Notes under the pieces: generated by a model
Told to the model about the DNA's origin: nothing
Database searches by the model: none
What the model saw: only the letters and a program-made list of their open reading frames with translations
Made by a program: the position numbers and the translations under genes
Assembly: GCA_035606695.1 (NCBI GenBank)
Contig: DATNEW010000026.1
Location: forward strand, 186,001 to 250,000
Source: Gemmatimonadaceae bacterium
GTDB lineage: Bacteria; Gemmatimonadota; Gemmatimonadetes; Gemmatimonadales; Gemmatimonadaceae
DNA: 64,000 nt
Direction: 5' to 3'
Shown here: piece by piece, positions 8,134 through 15,383 of the stretch
Layout: the number at the start of each line of letters is the position of its first letter
How positions within the stretch are numbered: position 1 is the first letter of the stretch

Positions 8134-8688
8134 ATGTACCAGAAGACGGTCAGCGCACTGCGGCCCGACTCCGTCGGCCACCTGGTCGATTCATTGCGAT
8201 CGGCAAGCGCCGCGGCACAGGGAAAGGCCTCAGCATTAGCCTGGGGCGGTCTTGCAGTTGCGTTCGTCGCGTTGTTCGTCGGCCCGTTTGTGCAACTACG
8301 CATTGCTAAGAGCCAGATACGCGCGACTGTGTTGTCAGCCAATCGCCAGAAATGGATCGACTCTCTGCGCTCGCAGGTAGCGGCCTTTCTTGCGCTCGTT
8401 GTCGAGACGAACATTAGGACTGCGGGCCTGCGTGGCTCGGCGGGCTATCATGAAGCTGTGAAGGACAGCCTTTCCAAGCTTCGTGCCATTGAGTTCAATA
8501 TCATCCTTGCGCTAAATCCCAAAGAATCGGATCACGAGCAACTCGCCACCGCATTGCGTGACCAGATCCAATGGTTCATTCCAATAGATCTGCCAGGAAA
8601 AGACGTGAAGGATTTCCTCGATCAGATTCGTGATTTGTCGCGATCGATTTTCAAACGCGAGTGGGAACGCGTCAAATCCCTCACATAG
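8134..8688 (+). CDS. Cassette 1: membrane-anchored protein of unknown function
   Basis: The 184-residue product has one clear membrane segment near residues 35-58 (ALAWGGLAVAFVALFVGPF) followed by a mostly helical cytoplasmic part (ANRQKWIDSLRSQVAAFLAL, ALNPKESDHEQLATALRDQI). I do not recognise a named family; similar small one-helix proteins with an RQKWID patch are common cargo in mobile regions. I chose the ATG at 8134 because an in-frame GTG at 8104 lies inside the recombination core. The attC site starts four bases after the stop, which is normal for a cassette. A defence or stress role is possible but not shown. Confidence 0.75.
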   Translation: MYQKTVSALRPDSVGHLVDSLRSASAAAQGKASALAWGGLAVAFVALFVGPFVQLRIAKSQIRATVLSANRQKWIDSLRSQVAAFLALVVETNIRTAGLRGSAGYHEAVKDSLSKLRAIEFNIILALNPKESDHEQLATALRDQIQWFIPIDLPGKDVKDFLDQIRDLSRSIFKREWERVKSLT

Positions 8689-8692
8689 TGTT

Positions 8693-8791
8693 GCTTAACG
8701 AACGCTCAAGCTGACAAAGGCTTTATTGAACTGTGCATGCTTCGCATGCACTCTTATATGATCCCTTTCCGGCTCAGCTCGGGCGTTAGGC
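8693..8791 (+). repeat. attC recombination site 1
   Basis: The site starts with GCTTAAC (RYYYAAC) and ends with GTTAGGC (GTTRRRY), 99 bp in all. Inner arms pair: CTCAAGCTGACAAAGG with CCTTTCCGGCTCAGCTCGGG, leaving extrahelical bases as in folded attC bottom strands. The central hairpin is GTGCATGCTTCGCATGCAC. Position right after the stop of cassette gene 1 fits exactly. Confidence 0.8.
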
Positions 8792-8819
8792 GTCTTATCG
8801 GCCCCTCATCCGCTACTTG

Positions 8820-9773
8820 ATGGCCATCGTCAGAGACCGCGAACGCGCCGACTACTTCCGCAAGCGCATCGAGCACCTGTTCTACGCGTCGACGGTCGGT
8901 GACGCGCCGCATTCTATTCGTTTCATTTCGGAGTATTGTCGATATCTAGCGTCCGGCATCGATCAGCGCGGCGCCATCGTCATTCCTCCCGACCTACTCG
9001 GTTCATTCGAGTCGGTATACCTCTGGCTATCCGATCGTATCAAGGGATATCCCGACGGTGTCAAGAACCAGGTCAAACAGATCGTTGACGGAGAGAAATT
9101 GTGCGATCGGTTCGCGAGACTCGCGAGTCTTTCCGAACATGAACTGGAACACTATCGACGTCGGCGCACGGGTGCGTCGGTCAAAGTGGATCTTGTCGGC
9201 ATGCTTCTCCGCCCGAGTTTCGGCTACGAAGATGGGACACTCAGTAGAAGTGAGCTCTTCGACATCCGAACAGCTCTGGGTCGCCTCGCTCAGGTACTCA
9301 CGTTCACTGCCTCGATCGAGCCAGTCGACTATGATGAGGCGCTGGTCGACTCGACCGATCATTTTGACCCGAACCTCATTGATCGAAATCGGTTAGCCGC
9401 ACTCATTGCAATTCTTCGCATTCAGGCCGCTGAGATCCCTGATGCTGCCAATAAACAACGGATAGGCGAGACGGTAGACCGGCTCGAGACGGAGTTGAAG
9501 CGACCAAAGGTGCGTTGGGGGATTGTGATCTCGACCGCGTTCGTGCTTTTTGGTTTTCTCGCCGACCTCAAGACGATTAGTCCCGAGACCTATGAAGCAG
9601 TGCACCGCACCGCAGAGACAATTGTCTCGGTCCTTCACCATGAAGGCCAGGTGCAGAAGGCGACCAACGCCAAACTCGGTAAGGAAGCGCCGCCGCGGCA
9701 TAAGTCACCGGCGGCTCCAGATCAGTATCTCCTCTTGACCGATGGCGTGGTACGTCAGAACGACGACGAATAG
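8820..9773 (+). CDS. Cassette 2: unknown protein with C-terminal membrane segment
   Basis: The 317-residue protein has a largely helical N-terminal domain (DYFRKRIEHLFYASTVGD, RFISEYCRYLASGIDQRG), an Asp/Glu-rich middle, and one likely membrane helix near residue 235-255 (WGIVISTAFVLFGFLADL), then a hydrophilic tail. No catalytic motif or family is recognised. A TTG three bases earlier is also possible; the ATG at 8820 is preferred. It lies between two attC sites and is therefore a complete cassette. Base composition is more AT-rich than the chromosome around it, supporting acquisition. Confidence 0.8.
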   Translation: MAIVRDRERADYFRKRIEHLFYASTVGDAPHSIRFISEYCRYLASGIDQRGAIVIPPDLLGSFESVYLWLSDRIKGYPDGVKNQVKQIVDGEKLCDRFARLASLSEHELEHYRRRRTGASVKVDLVGMLLRPSFGYEDGTLSRSELFDIRTALGRLAQVLTFTASIEPVDYDEALVDSTDHFDPNLIDRNRLAALIAILRIQAAEIPDAANKQRIGETVDRLETELKRPKVRWGIVISTAFVLFGFLADLKTISPETYEAVHRTAETIVSVLHHEGQVQKATNAKLGKEAPPRHKSPAAPDQYLLLTDGVVRQNDDE

Positions 9774-9794
9774 ACGACTATCTTCCTCGAGGGT

Positions 9795-9881
9795 GCCCGA
9801 CGAACGCTGATGCTGGCGAGCGATATTAGGAATTTCGCATGCTTCGCATGCGCTCTTATTGTACTCGCCCGCAACTTAGCC
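9795..9881 (+). repeat. attC recombination site 2 (degenerate cores)
   Basis: The arms GATGCTGGCGAG and CTCGCCCGCAAC pair well, and the centre is the perfect palindrome GCATGCTTCGCATGC seen in site 1. The outer cores are GCCCGAC and CTTAGCC, each one base off consensus (RYYYAAC, GTTRRRY). The site may therefore recombine poorly now. It starts about 20 bases after the stop of cassette gene 2. Confidence 0.7.
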
Positions 9882-9921
9882 AAGTCGATACGCGGCTGAT
9901 CAACTTTCTTCGCGTCAAACA

Positions 9922-10938
9922 ATGCCCCGCTGTATCTATTGCGGCCAAGACAAGCCGATCGGCGGTTTCAATCGGGAGCACGTCATCAACGCCGCGTTCG
10001 GCGGTTTCGAGGGCGCTCTAACCCTCGTCTCGCCCTACGATCCGGGCGTGTGCGCAGATTGCAACACCGAGTTCAGCTCAACGATTGACTTGGCGATTAC
10101 GCGTGACTCGATGGAAGCGATGCTCCGCCTCGACGTAGGGCTGAAGTCCCCTGCGGAAGTTGCCAACTTGTTTCGCCAACGTGTGCGATTCCGGTTGCCG
10201 TCCGACAACGAGATGGGACTTGGACCGTTGTACTTAGATATGGTGCCGTCCGATGACGGCACTGAGTATCGCGTCGTCCCCGTTCCACAAGTTCGGTTTC
10301 GCACGGCAAACGACGAATTCAAGTCACTGACTGAGGAAATGCTGAAAGGTAAAGATCCGCGGCTCGATCCAGACATAGATCTGAGCAGGAAACGGGATCT
10401 CTTCTGGCCGTCGCATGATGAGGATGCTCCGTCTCGCCTGATCTCGTTGCTAGAGCGCTATGACATCGCGTTCAAACCTGGCAATCCGTTCGTCCCTCCA
10501 CCAAACCAGGAAATGGACTTTGAAACGCTGGCTTTCGCGGATAAATACATCGCGCGTGCCGTCGCGAAGACCGCAATGAATTATCTTGCAAAGACCAGTG
10601 GCGAGTCGGACCAGTCGTTCGTTCACGACTCGATGTTCGATCCTGTCCGGAGGTTCATTCGATATGGCGAGGGCCGAGGCGGACAATTCGTCCAGGTCTG
10701 GCAGATGCCGACCAGCATCGTTGGGCTAACGGAGGCGGGCGCTTTCAATGGGCACCTGCTTCACGTGAAGTGGGAAAAGGGTGCCGGAGAGCATATCTTG
10801 GCGTTCGTTCGCCTATTCGGAGTTATCGAGTACGTCGTACGTCTTGCAAAGAACCCGACTGCTCCTTGGCGCGATCTTTCAATCGCGCACGAATACGACT
10901 TGGTGAGTATGAAGGTCCGTCGACTCAAGAGAGGTTGA
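9922..10938 (+). CDS. Cassette 3: HNH-type nuclease-like protein
   Basis: The 338-residue protein opens with CIYCGQDKPIGGFNREHVIN and continues with PGVCADCNTEFS. Two CxxC pairs that could hold zinc flank an EHVIN motif, the layout of small HNH endonuclease domains. The C-terminal 250 residues are of unknown fold and contain no membrane segment. Such proteins are frequent in cassette arrays and defence islands, which fits the position after attC site 2. No attC is convincing downstream, so this may be the array end. DNA cleavage is inferred from the motif only. Confidence 0.75.
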   Translation: MPRCIYCGQDKPIGGFNREHVINAAFGGFEGALTLVSPYDPGVCADCNTEFSSTIDLAITRDSMEAMLRLDVGLKSPAEVANLFRQRVRFRLPSDNEMGLGPLYLDMVPSDDGTEYRVVPVPQVRFRTANDEFKSLTEEMLKGKDPRLDPDIDLSRKRDLFWPSHDEDAPSRLISLLERYDIAFKPGNPFVPPPNQEMDFETLAFADKYIARAVAKTAMNYLAKTSGESDQSFVHDSMFDPVRRFIRYGEGRGGQFVQVWQMPTSIVGLTEAGAFNGHLLHVKWEKGAGEHILAFVRLFGVIEYVVRLAKNPTAPWRDLSIAHEYDLVSMKVRRLKRG

Positions 10939-11267
10939 ATAACGTCGGCTTCTTGCGCTGAACAGCCGGGATGATGGGTAACCCAAGTGTCCGGGAACGT
11001 TGGCAACACTTCTGCGAGTGCGATTAGCCAGAATGATATAATCGCGTTCGTCAACGTCGCGAGGAAGACGCTGGTGGAGACCACGTCGCGAGCGATCGCT
11101 CCTTTGCAACGAAATTGTGCGCTCAGACATGACTTGAAACCCTCCTCCCCGCCTTCCGTCTTATAGCCACACCAACATTCGATATTGATCCACTCTTGGC
11201 CGGTCGGGCGGGCGCCCCGACCGGCCGTTTCTTTCGCGCCCCGTTCTTACTTCTTCAGGAGCGTTTC
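10939..11267. other. Gene-free stretch after the cassette array
   Basis: No supported gene lies here. A TTAGCC core at 11021-11026 resembles the end of attC site 2, but I could not find pairing arms. A strong hairpin at 11198-11234 closes the stretch. AGGAG at 11257-11261 is the ribosome site of the next gene. Confidence 0.5.
11198..11234 (+). terminator. Intrinsic terminator-like hairpin before the gene at 11268
   Basis: GGCCGGTCGGG and CCCCGACCGGCC form an 11-bp stem, followed by GTTTCTTT. It would stop read-through from the cassette array, or attenuate transcription into the gene at 11268. Confidence 0.7.
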
Positions 11268-12026
11268 ATGAACCACCGGCAGGGAAGCACCATCAACACC
11301 TTGCACGCGATCGAGACCTTTCTCGACGCGAACGAATTGTTCGCGCCGTTGAAAGACTCCGTCGCGCGCAAGAACATCGACGCGGCCATCACCGCGCTCG
11401 ATCGGTTCGGCGCACTGCAGTCGGGCGGCCGGCAAGCCGCCAGGCTGGAGACCGCGAACCGGCGCAACCTGCGGCTCGCGCTTCGCATCTATCATATGGA
11501 TGCGATCGAGCACGCCGCACGCATTGCGTTGCCGAACTCGCCCGACCTGGCGGAGCTCAGCGTTCCGCGAGGCAAGGTGTCCGCGCAGCAGCTGCTCAAG
11601 GCCGCGGCGGGCATGAGTGAGGCAGGCACGACGCACAGTGCCACGCTGATCGCCGCCGGCGTTCCGGCGAATTTCGTCGCGGAGCTCGACGCGGCAGCCG
11701 CCGCACTCGCGGCATCGCTCGCCGAGCGGAATGGGCATCAGAATCGACGGACGGTGGGAACCGCGGGTCTCAAGAACGCGGAGCAGGGCGCCATGAAAGC
11801 CATTCGGTTGATCGACACGCAGGTGCGGCCGTTGATCGATCGGGCGAAAGACGCGAGCTTGCTCGCCGGATGGAATGCTGCCAAGAAGATCGCGGCCAAG
11901 CCCGGACTGCCGCGCGGAGCGGTCGGTGCGGCAGCAGGTGTGGATGCGGGGACGCAGCAAACACAGACAGCAAGTACGGGAGCAGCCAGTGCATCACCGG
12001 ACGCGGTGATGCACCCGGCGGCGTAG
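11268..12026 (+). CDS. Conserved-looking helical protein of unknown function
   Basis: The ATG at 11268 is preceded by AGGAGCGTTTC, a good ribosome site; the in-frame upstream extension reads through a terminator and is rejected. The 252-residue product is almost all helical (NTLHAIETFLDANELFAPL, KNIDAAITALDRFGALQSGG, ATLIAAGVPANFVAELDAAA) and ends in a low-complexity Ala/Thr/Ser tail. There is no signal peptide or membrane segment. I do not recognise the family; similar helical proteins may be phage- or transposon-associated. The 18-bp hairpin at 12069 probably ends its transcript. Confidence 0.75.
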   Translation: MNHRQGSTINTLHAIETFLDANELFAPLKDSVARKNIDAAITALDRFGALQSGGRQAARLETANRRNLRLALRIYHMDAIEHAARIALPNSPDLAELSVPRGKVSAQQLLKAAAGMSEAGTTHSATLIAAGVPANFVAELDAAAAALAASLAERNGHQNRRTVGTAGLKNAEQGAMKAIRLIDTQVRPLIDRAKDASLLAGWNAAKKIAAKPGLPRGAVGAAAGVDAGTQQTQTASTGAASASPDAVMHPAA

Positions 12027-12068
12027 GAGAGTGCGGCGCGGCGAGCGACGGTGACGTTGCAGGATGTC

Positions 12069-12108
12069 GTTGCGCGAACGGCCACCCACTGGTGGCCGTT
12101 CGCGCAAC
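12069..12108 (+). terminator. Perfect 18-bp hairpin with 4-base loop
   Basis: GTTGCGCGAACGGCCACC and its exact complement flank the loop CACT. No T-tract follows, so it may act as a processing or stabilising hairpin rather than a classic terminator for the gene ending at 12026. Confidence 0.6.
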
Positions 12109-12169
12109 ATCAATTGACGCTCGTTTACATCGCACCTCAGCGCATGAGCGAACATCGATCGAGATCAAG

Positions 12170-12198
12170 AGCCCAGTGTGGGCGATTCACTGGGCTTT
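12170..12198 (+). terminator. Terminator-like hairpin
   Basis: AGCCCAGTG and CACTGGGCT pair across a 9-base loop and are followed by TTGCTC. The short T-run makes it a moderate candidate. Confidence 0.4.
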
Positions 12199-12474
12199 GC
12201 TCGAGCCCGAGCGCGCAGGTCGCGAACGAACCGTGCATGTCGCGACGCGAAATGTTCCAGTCCCGGCGTGAACCGGGCACGTCACGGCCAACAGATGGCT
12301 TGGCTCCGCGCTGAATCTCCTCTGCCTTCCTTAGAGAAAAGATCGCCGCCGATGAACATGCCGCTCCAGCCGCGAAGCTCCGTGCGCCTGCGAACTTCCC
12401 GACGCCGATGACCAGATCACCGCGGAGTGATTGTAATGTTCAGAAGTCGTCGTATGCGGCGGAAGCGCGACGTG

Positions 12475-12732
12475 CTAGCCGCCATACGTGAGGATGACGA
12501 GAATGATCACCAGGAACAACACACGGATTACCACGGTGCGCGTCGAACGCCGGCCCTCGCGGCTGCGCACGGCGCCCGCCAGGATCGCGGAGACAAGCCC
12601 AAGCGAGCCCAGATCCTTGTGCCAGGCCGGACGAGGCGGGGCCATGAAGTGCTGCGCGACAAACACCGCGAGAAAGAGAATGCTCAGGACGATCAAAGCA
12701 TTGGCTATCATGTTGCGCGTTCGTGGCGTCAT
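12475..12732 (-). CDS. Small two-helix membrane protein
   Basis: The 85-residue product starts with MTPRTRNMIANALIVLSILF and has two membrane segments: residues 9-28 and 66-84 (VVIRVLFLVIILVILTYGG). GGAGAACGA directly before the ATG is a good ribosome site and decides this start over the longer frame. The central loop is basic. No family is recognised. It is divergently oriented to the methyltransferase at 12947. Confidence 0.65.
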   Translation of the reverse strand: MTPRTRNMIANALIVLSILFLAVFVAQHFMAPPRPAWHKDLGSLGLVSAILAGAVRSREGRRSTRTVVIRVLFLVIILVILTYGG

Positions 12733-12946
12733 TCGTTCTCCGTAGGATATGTGTGCGACCTGCGCGGTCAGGGAGCAACGCGTCGACAAAGTCGTGCTGC
12801 GCTCGGGACTCCGCAAGGCGCGAACTGGCCGGCCGAATGCCCGCTCGTCAGCCACGTCCAAGGGATTGCGAACGCCGCGCGTTCGCTCTTACCTGACTCG
12901 TTCGCAGCTGAGCTACGACGTACGGACGCCATCACGCATCGGCGCA

Positions 12947-13687
12947 ATGCAGCCTGTTGACTACGACGAGATTGCGTCCGCATACGATCGGCGGTACGCG
13001 GTCAATTCTTTCGACGGTATCGAGCGCTGTCTTCGAGCCTTCATCGGCCAAGCTCGCACGGTCGCCGAGCTCGGATGCGGAACGGGCCACTGGGTGCGGT
13101 TCGCGAGTGAGCTCCCACATCGACCGTCGGCAGTTGGACTCGATCGTTCTTCGGCCATGCTCGCCGAATGCCATCGGCTGGGACCAACGACGCCGCTGGT
13201 CCAGGCCACCGCCGACCGTCTTCCGTGGCGCACCGCGTTCGACCGCGTGTTTTGCGTCAACGCGTTGCATCATTTTCCGAACCATAGCCTCGTCTTTCGC
13301 GAATGCTCGCGTGTCCTGCACGCCGAGGGGGCGTTCCTCACCATCGGCCTCGATCCGCATCGCGGTGTGGACCAATGGTGGATCTACGTCTATTTCCCTG
13401 AAGCGCTGACAGCCGACCGCTCACGATATCCGGGTGCCGATGTTATCCGCCGCGGTTTGACTTCCGCGGGATTTCAACGGACAGAAACTATCGTCGCGCA
13501 ACACATTCCAGCGCGCATTCCGTTCGCCGAAGCGATGGCGAAAGGGATACTGGATCGCCAATCGACCTCTCAACTGCTCGTGATCGGCGATACGGCCTGG
13601 GAAGCGGGGATCGCGAAGCTACGCCGCGATCGGCCTGAGTTGCGCGCTGACCTCCGATTGTACGCGACGATCGGCTGGCGAAGCTAG
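12947..13687 (+). CDS. Class I SAM-dependent methyltransferase
   Basis: The 246-residue protein starts MQPVDYDEIASAYDRRY, a typical opening of small-molecule methyltransferases, followed by motif I VAELGCGTGHW, GLDRSSAMLAE, and the FDRVFCVNALHHFPN motif IV region. The fold is the UbiE/Methyltransf_11 type; the substrate is not predictable. The ATG at 12947 is preferred over the long upstream frame, which shows no family similarity. It lies directly before arr (44 bp gap) on the same strand, so the two may be co-transcribed within the accessory region. Confidence 0.85.
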   Translation: MQPVDYDEIASAYDRRYAVNSFDGIERCLRAFIGQARTVAELGCGTGHWVRFASELPHRPSAVGLDRSSAMLAECHRLGPTTPLVQATADRLPWRTAFDRVFCVNALHHFPNHSLVFRECSRVLHAEGAFLTIGLDPHRGVDQWWIYVYFPEALTADRSRYPGADVIRRGLTSAGFQRTETIVAQHIPARIPFAEAMAKGILDRQSTSQLLVIGDTAWEAGIAKLRRDRPELRADLRLYATIGWRS

Positions 13688-13731
13688 CATGCGCGTGGCG
13701 CACCAATTTCCCCGCGGATCAGGAGCGCTGC

Positions 13732-14184
13732 GTGCAGGATGATATCGAGTGGACGCCCGTCACTTTCGAGAATTGTCATTCCATCCATGGCCCTTTCTAC
13801 CACGGAACCGCCGCCGAGCTCCATGCGGGCGATCTGCTGGTTCCCGGCTACGCCTCCAACTATCAGAAGGGACGCATCTCCAACCACGTCTATTTCAGCT
13901 TGACCGTTGCGAGCCTGGCAGCGCAGATGGCCGCGGCGTTGACGGGGGTCGAGGGCCGAGGGCACGTATACATCGTCGAGCCAACCGGTCCGTTCGAAGA
14001 TGACCCCAACGTCACGAACAAGCGATTCCGCGGCAATCCCACGAAGTCGTACCGGACGAGGCATCCGCTCCGGATCATCGCTGAGGTGACCGACTGGGAG
14101 GAGCACAGCCCGGAGACCATCAAGGGCATGCTCGAGCGACTCGCGGCGCTCAAGGAGAAGGGGCTGGACCTCATCGAGGACTAG
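13732..14184 (+). CDS. arr: Rifamycin (NAD+) ADP-ribosyltransferase
   Basis: The 150-residue protein matches the compact Arr family, which inactivates rifampicin-type antibiotics by ADP-ribosylating the ansa-chain hydroxyl with NAD+. Visible signatures are FYHGTAAELHAGDLLVPGY (catalytic-site His), NHVYFSLTVASLAAQMA (conserved Tyr), then YIVEPTGPFEDDPNVTNKRF with the conserved Asp, then GNPTKSYRT and VTDWEEHSPE. Length is standard. A GTG start at 13732 is chosen because AGGAG lies six bases upstream (13721-13725). Arr occurs both in soil chromosomes and as integron cassettes; here no attC follows it, so it is probably intrinsic or immobilised. Confidence 0.93.
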   Translation: MQDDIEWTPVTFENCHSIHGPFYHGTAAELHAGDLLVPGYASNYQKGRISNHVYFSLTVASLAAQMAAALTGVEGRGHVYIVEPTGPFEDDPNVTNKRFRGNPTKSYRTRHPLRIIAEVTDWEEHSPETIKGMLERLAALKEKGLDLIED

Positions 14185-14283
14185 GGGCCCCGCAGCTTCT
14201 CTGTGCTCGAAGGACCGAGGCTCGCGTCGCGTTCGCCGTTCGCCGTCCGCCAGGACAGCGATACGGTGCCAGTCTACTGCGGC

Positions 14284-14640
14284 CTACTGCGGCTGCAATG
14301 CGACGGTCAGCACTTGCGTCACCGGCCGATTGCACGAGCCAGAGTCAGGCACTCGTACTCCATCCTGGACGTAGTCCCGGTAGCCGGCCTTGCGTACGAC
14401 GATCGTATACGTGCCCGGACGATCGCCTACCTGGAACGCCGAGACGGACATGGTCGTAACGCTGTCATAGGAAGGGCCGCGCGCGACAACGGTGACGCCC
14501 GAGGTGAGCGGTTGACCAGAATTCGCATCGGTGACTTTCACCGCCAAGGCGACCGATTGGATCGTGTCGCAATCCTCGCTCGAGAGGCCGCACGAAGCCA
14601 TGGAGAAGAAGAGAACCGGGACTAACCAGCGGAATGGCAT
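14284..14640 (-). CDS. Short lipoprotein with carboxypeptidase-regulatory-like domain
   Basis: The 118-residue product has a lipoprotein signal (MPFRWLVPVLFFSMASCG) and one beta-sandwich domain of the carboxypeptidase regulatory type (VTDANSGQPLTSGVTVVARG, GTYTIVVRKAGYRDYVQDGV). GGAGAGGCA before the ATG supports the start. Its role is unknown; such proteins are abundant envelope components in this kind of genome. A similar lipoprotein lies at 18593. Confidence 0.8.
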   Translation of the reverse strand: MPFRWLVPVLFFSMASCGLSSEDCDTIQSVALAVKVTDANSGQPLTSGVTVVARGPSYDSVTTMSVSAFQVGDRPGTYTIVVRKAGYRDYVQDGVRVPDSGSCNRPVTQVLTVALQPQ

Positions 14641-14765
14641 TGCCTCTCCGGTCAGTGATTCGCCTGGGCCGTCCGGCGAACGAGAAGTCTACGGTGGCGT
14701 GATTGGTATGGTCAGCGATCGACCGACCCCTGGGATCTCTTCCGGTTTCGAGGTCAACAGCTGTT

Positions 14766-14966
14766 TCATCCACGCGGCGCTCCTTTCCACGTACTGACTT
14801 GTCTGCCTTGCCGGCGGGACCCTTTGTATTTGTAGTTGTATGGCGCCGCGAGGACGATGGCTCGCGAAATCACCGCCGATTGGCTCTGTGCCGCGGCTCC
14901 CGATACCGCGACTCCAATCGCGAGAGCCCAGGCAAATCCTGAAATACCGCTGAGCATGTAGGTCAT
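14766..14966 (-). CDS. Possible short secreted peptide
   Basis: A 66-residue frame begins MTYMLSGISGFAWALAIG and reaches SGAAAQSQ, which reads as a signal peptide with an AxA cleavage site. The remainder is short and basic. GGAG lies about ten bases upstream of the ATG. No family is known and the gene may not be real. Confidence 0.3.
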   Translation of the reverse strand: MTYMLSGISGFAWALAIGVAVSGAAAQSQSAVISRAIVLAAPYNYKYKGSRRQGRQVSTWKGAPRG

Positions 14967-15175
14967 ATATAGACCGCTCCGTTTCGGAGGCGCCGCCACC
15001 CAGCGCATACTATAAGCCTTCGCGCCCGCTGCTGTGGAGAGCTGGCCAGACGATCCATACAATGTCATCTTCGAATCATGCGCCGCTACGCCGTCGCCGC
15101 GGCGCTGAACGCGAGCGAGTCCATCTATGCGGAACGCGTCCCGGCATCATGGGGCGAGATCTTCGCGCCGATCGC

Positions 15176-15379
15176 ATGCTCGAGGTGGAAGCCATTATCG
15201 CGGCGCGTGAGCTGACGCAGGCTGAAGCAGCGCGACTCTTTCACGTCACCCAGCCGCGCGTTTCCGATCTCGTGCGTGGGCGCATTGACCGCTTCAGCAT
15301 TGATACGCTCGTCGACATGCTGGCGCGCGCCGGCGCTGGTGTTACAGTGAAGGTTCGCGGTGGCAAGCACGCAGCATAG
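15176..15379 (+). CDS. Short XRE-type helix-turn-helix protein, possibly truncated antitoxin
   Basis: The 67-residue product is a helix-turn-helix domain of the HigA/MqsA-like XRE type: LTQAEAARLFHVTQPRVSDL is the recognition unit and DRFSIDTLVDMLARAGA the following helix. Typical family members are longer and start with an F-x-D-L-G patch that is absent here. Full-length relatives usually act as antitoxin-repressors next to a RelE-like toxin, but no toxin gene is present. It is followed immediately by the broken acetyltransferase, so it may be a remnant. The start at 15176 is the first Met in the domain and is uncertain. Confidence 0.6.
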   Translation: MLEVEAIIAARELTQAEAARLFHVTQPRVSDLVRGRIDRFSIDTLVDMLARAGAGVTVKVRGGKHAA

Positions 15380-15383
15380 CTGA

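Larger units (their letters stand above)
8106..9881 (+). mobile_element. Integron-type gene-cassette array without integrase (CALIN-like)
   Basis: Two same-strand genes are each followed by an attC-like hairpin site, and a core site precedes the first: junction 8095-8112, attC 8693-8791, attC 9795-9881. A third same-strand gene (9922-10938) follows the second attC. Both attC sites contain GCATGCTTCGCATGC in the loop and share the CTCTTAT patch after it, as expected for one chromosomal integron family. The DNA is visibly more AT-rich than its flanks. No tyrosine recombinase is encoded in the window, so the integrase is lost, distant or supplied in trans. Confidence 0.7.
12027..12474. other. 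Gene-free stretch with two hairpins
   Basis: About 450 bases with no supported gene. It holds a perfect 18-bp hairpin (12069-12108) and a terminator-like hairpin (12170-12198). Nothing recognisable lies in 12200-12474. Confidence 0.5.

Noticed and set aside
10939-11026. A third attC site ending in TTAGCC
   Set aside because: No complementary arms and no central GCATGCTTCGCATGC-like hairpin could be found.
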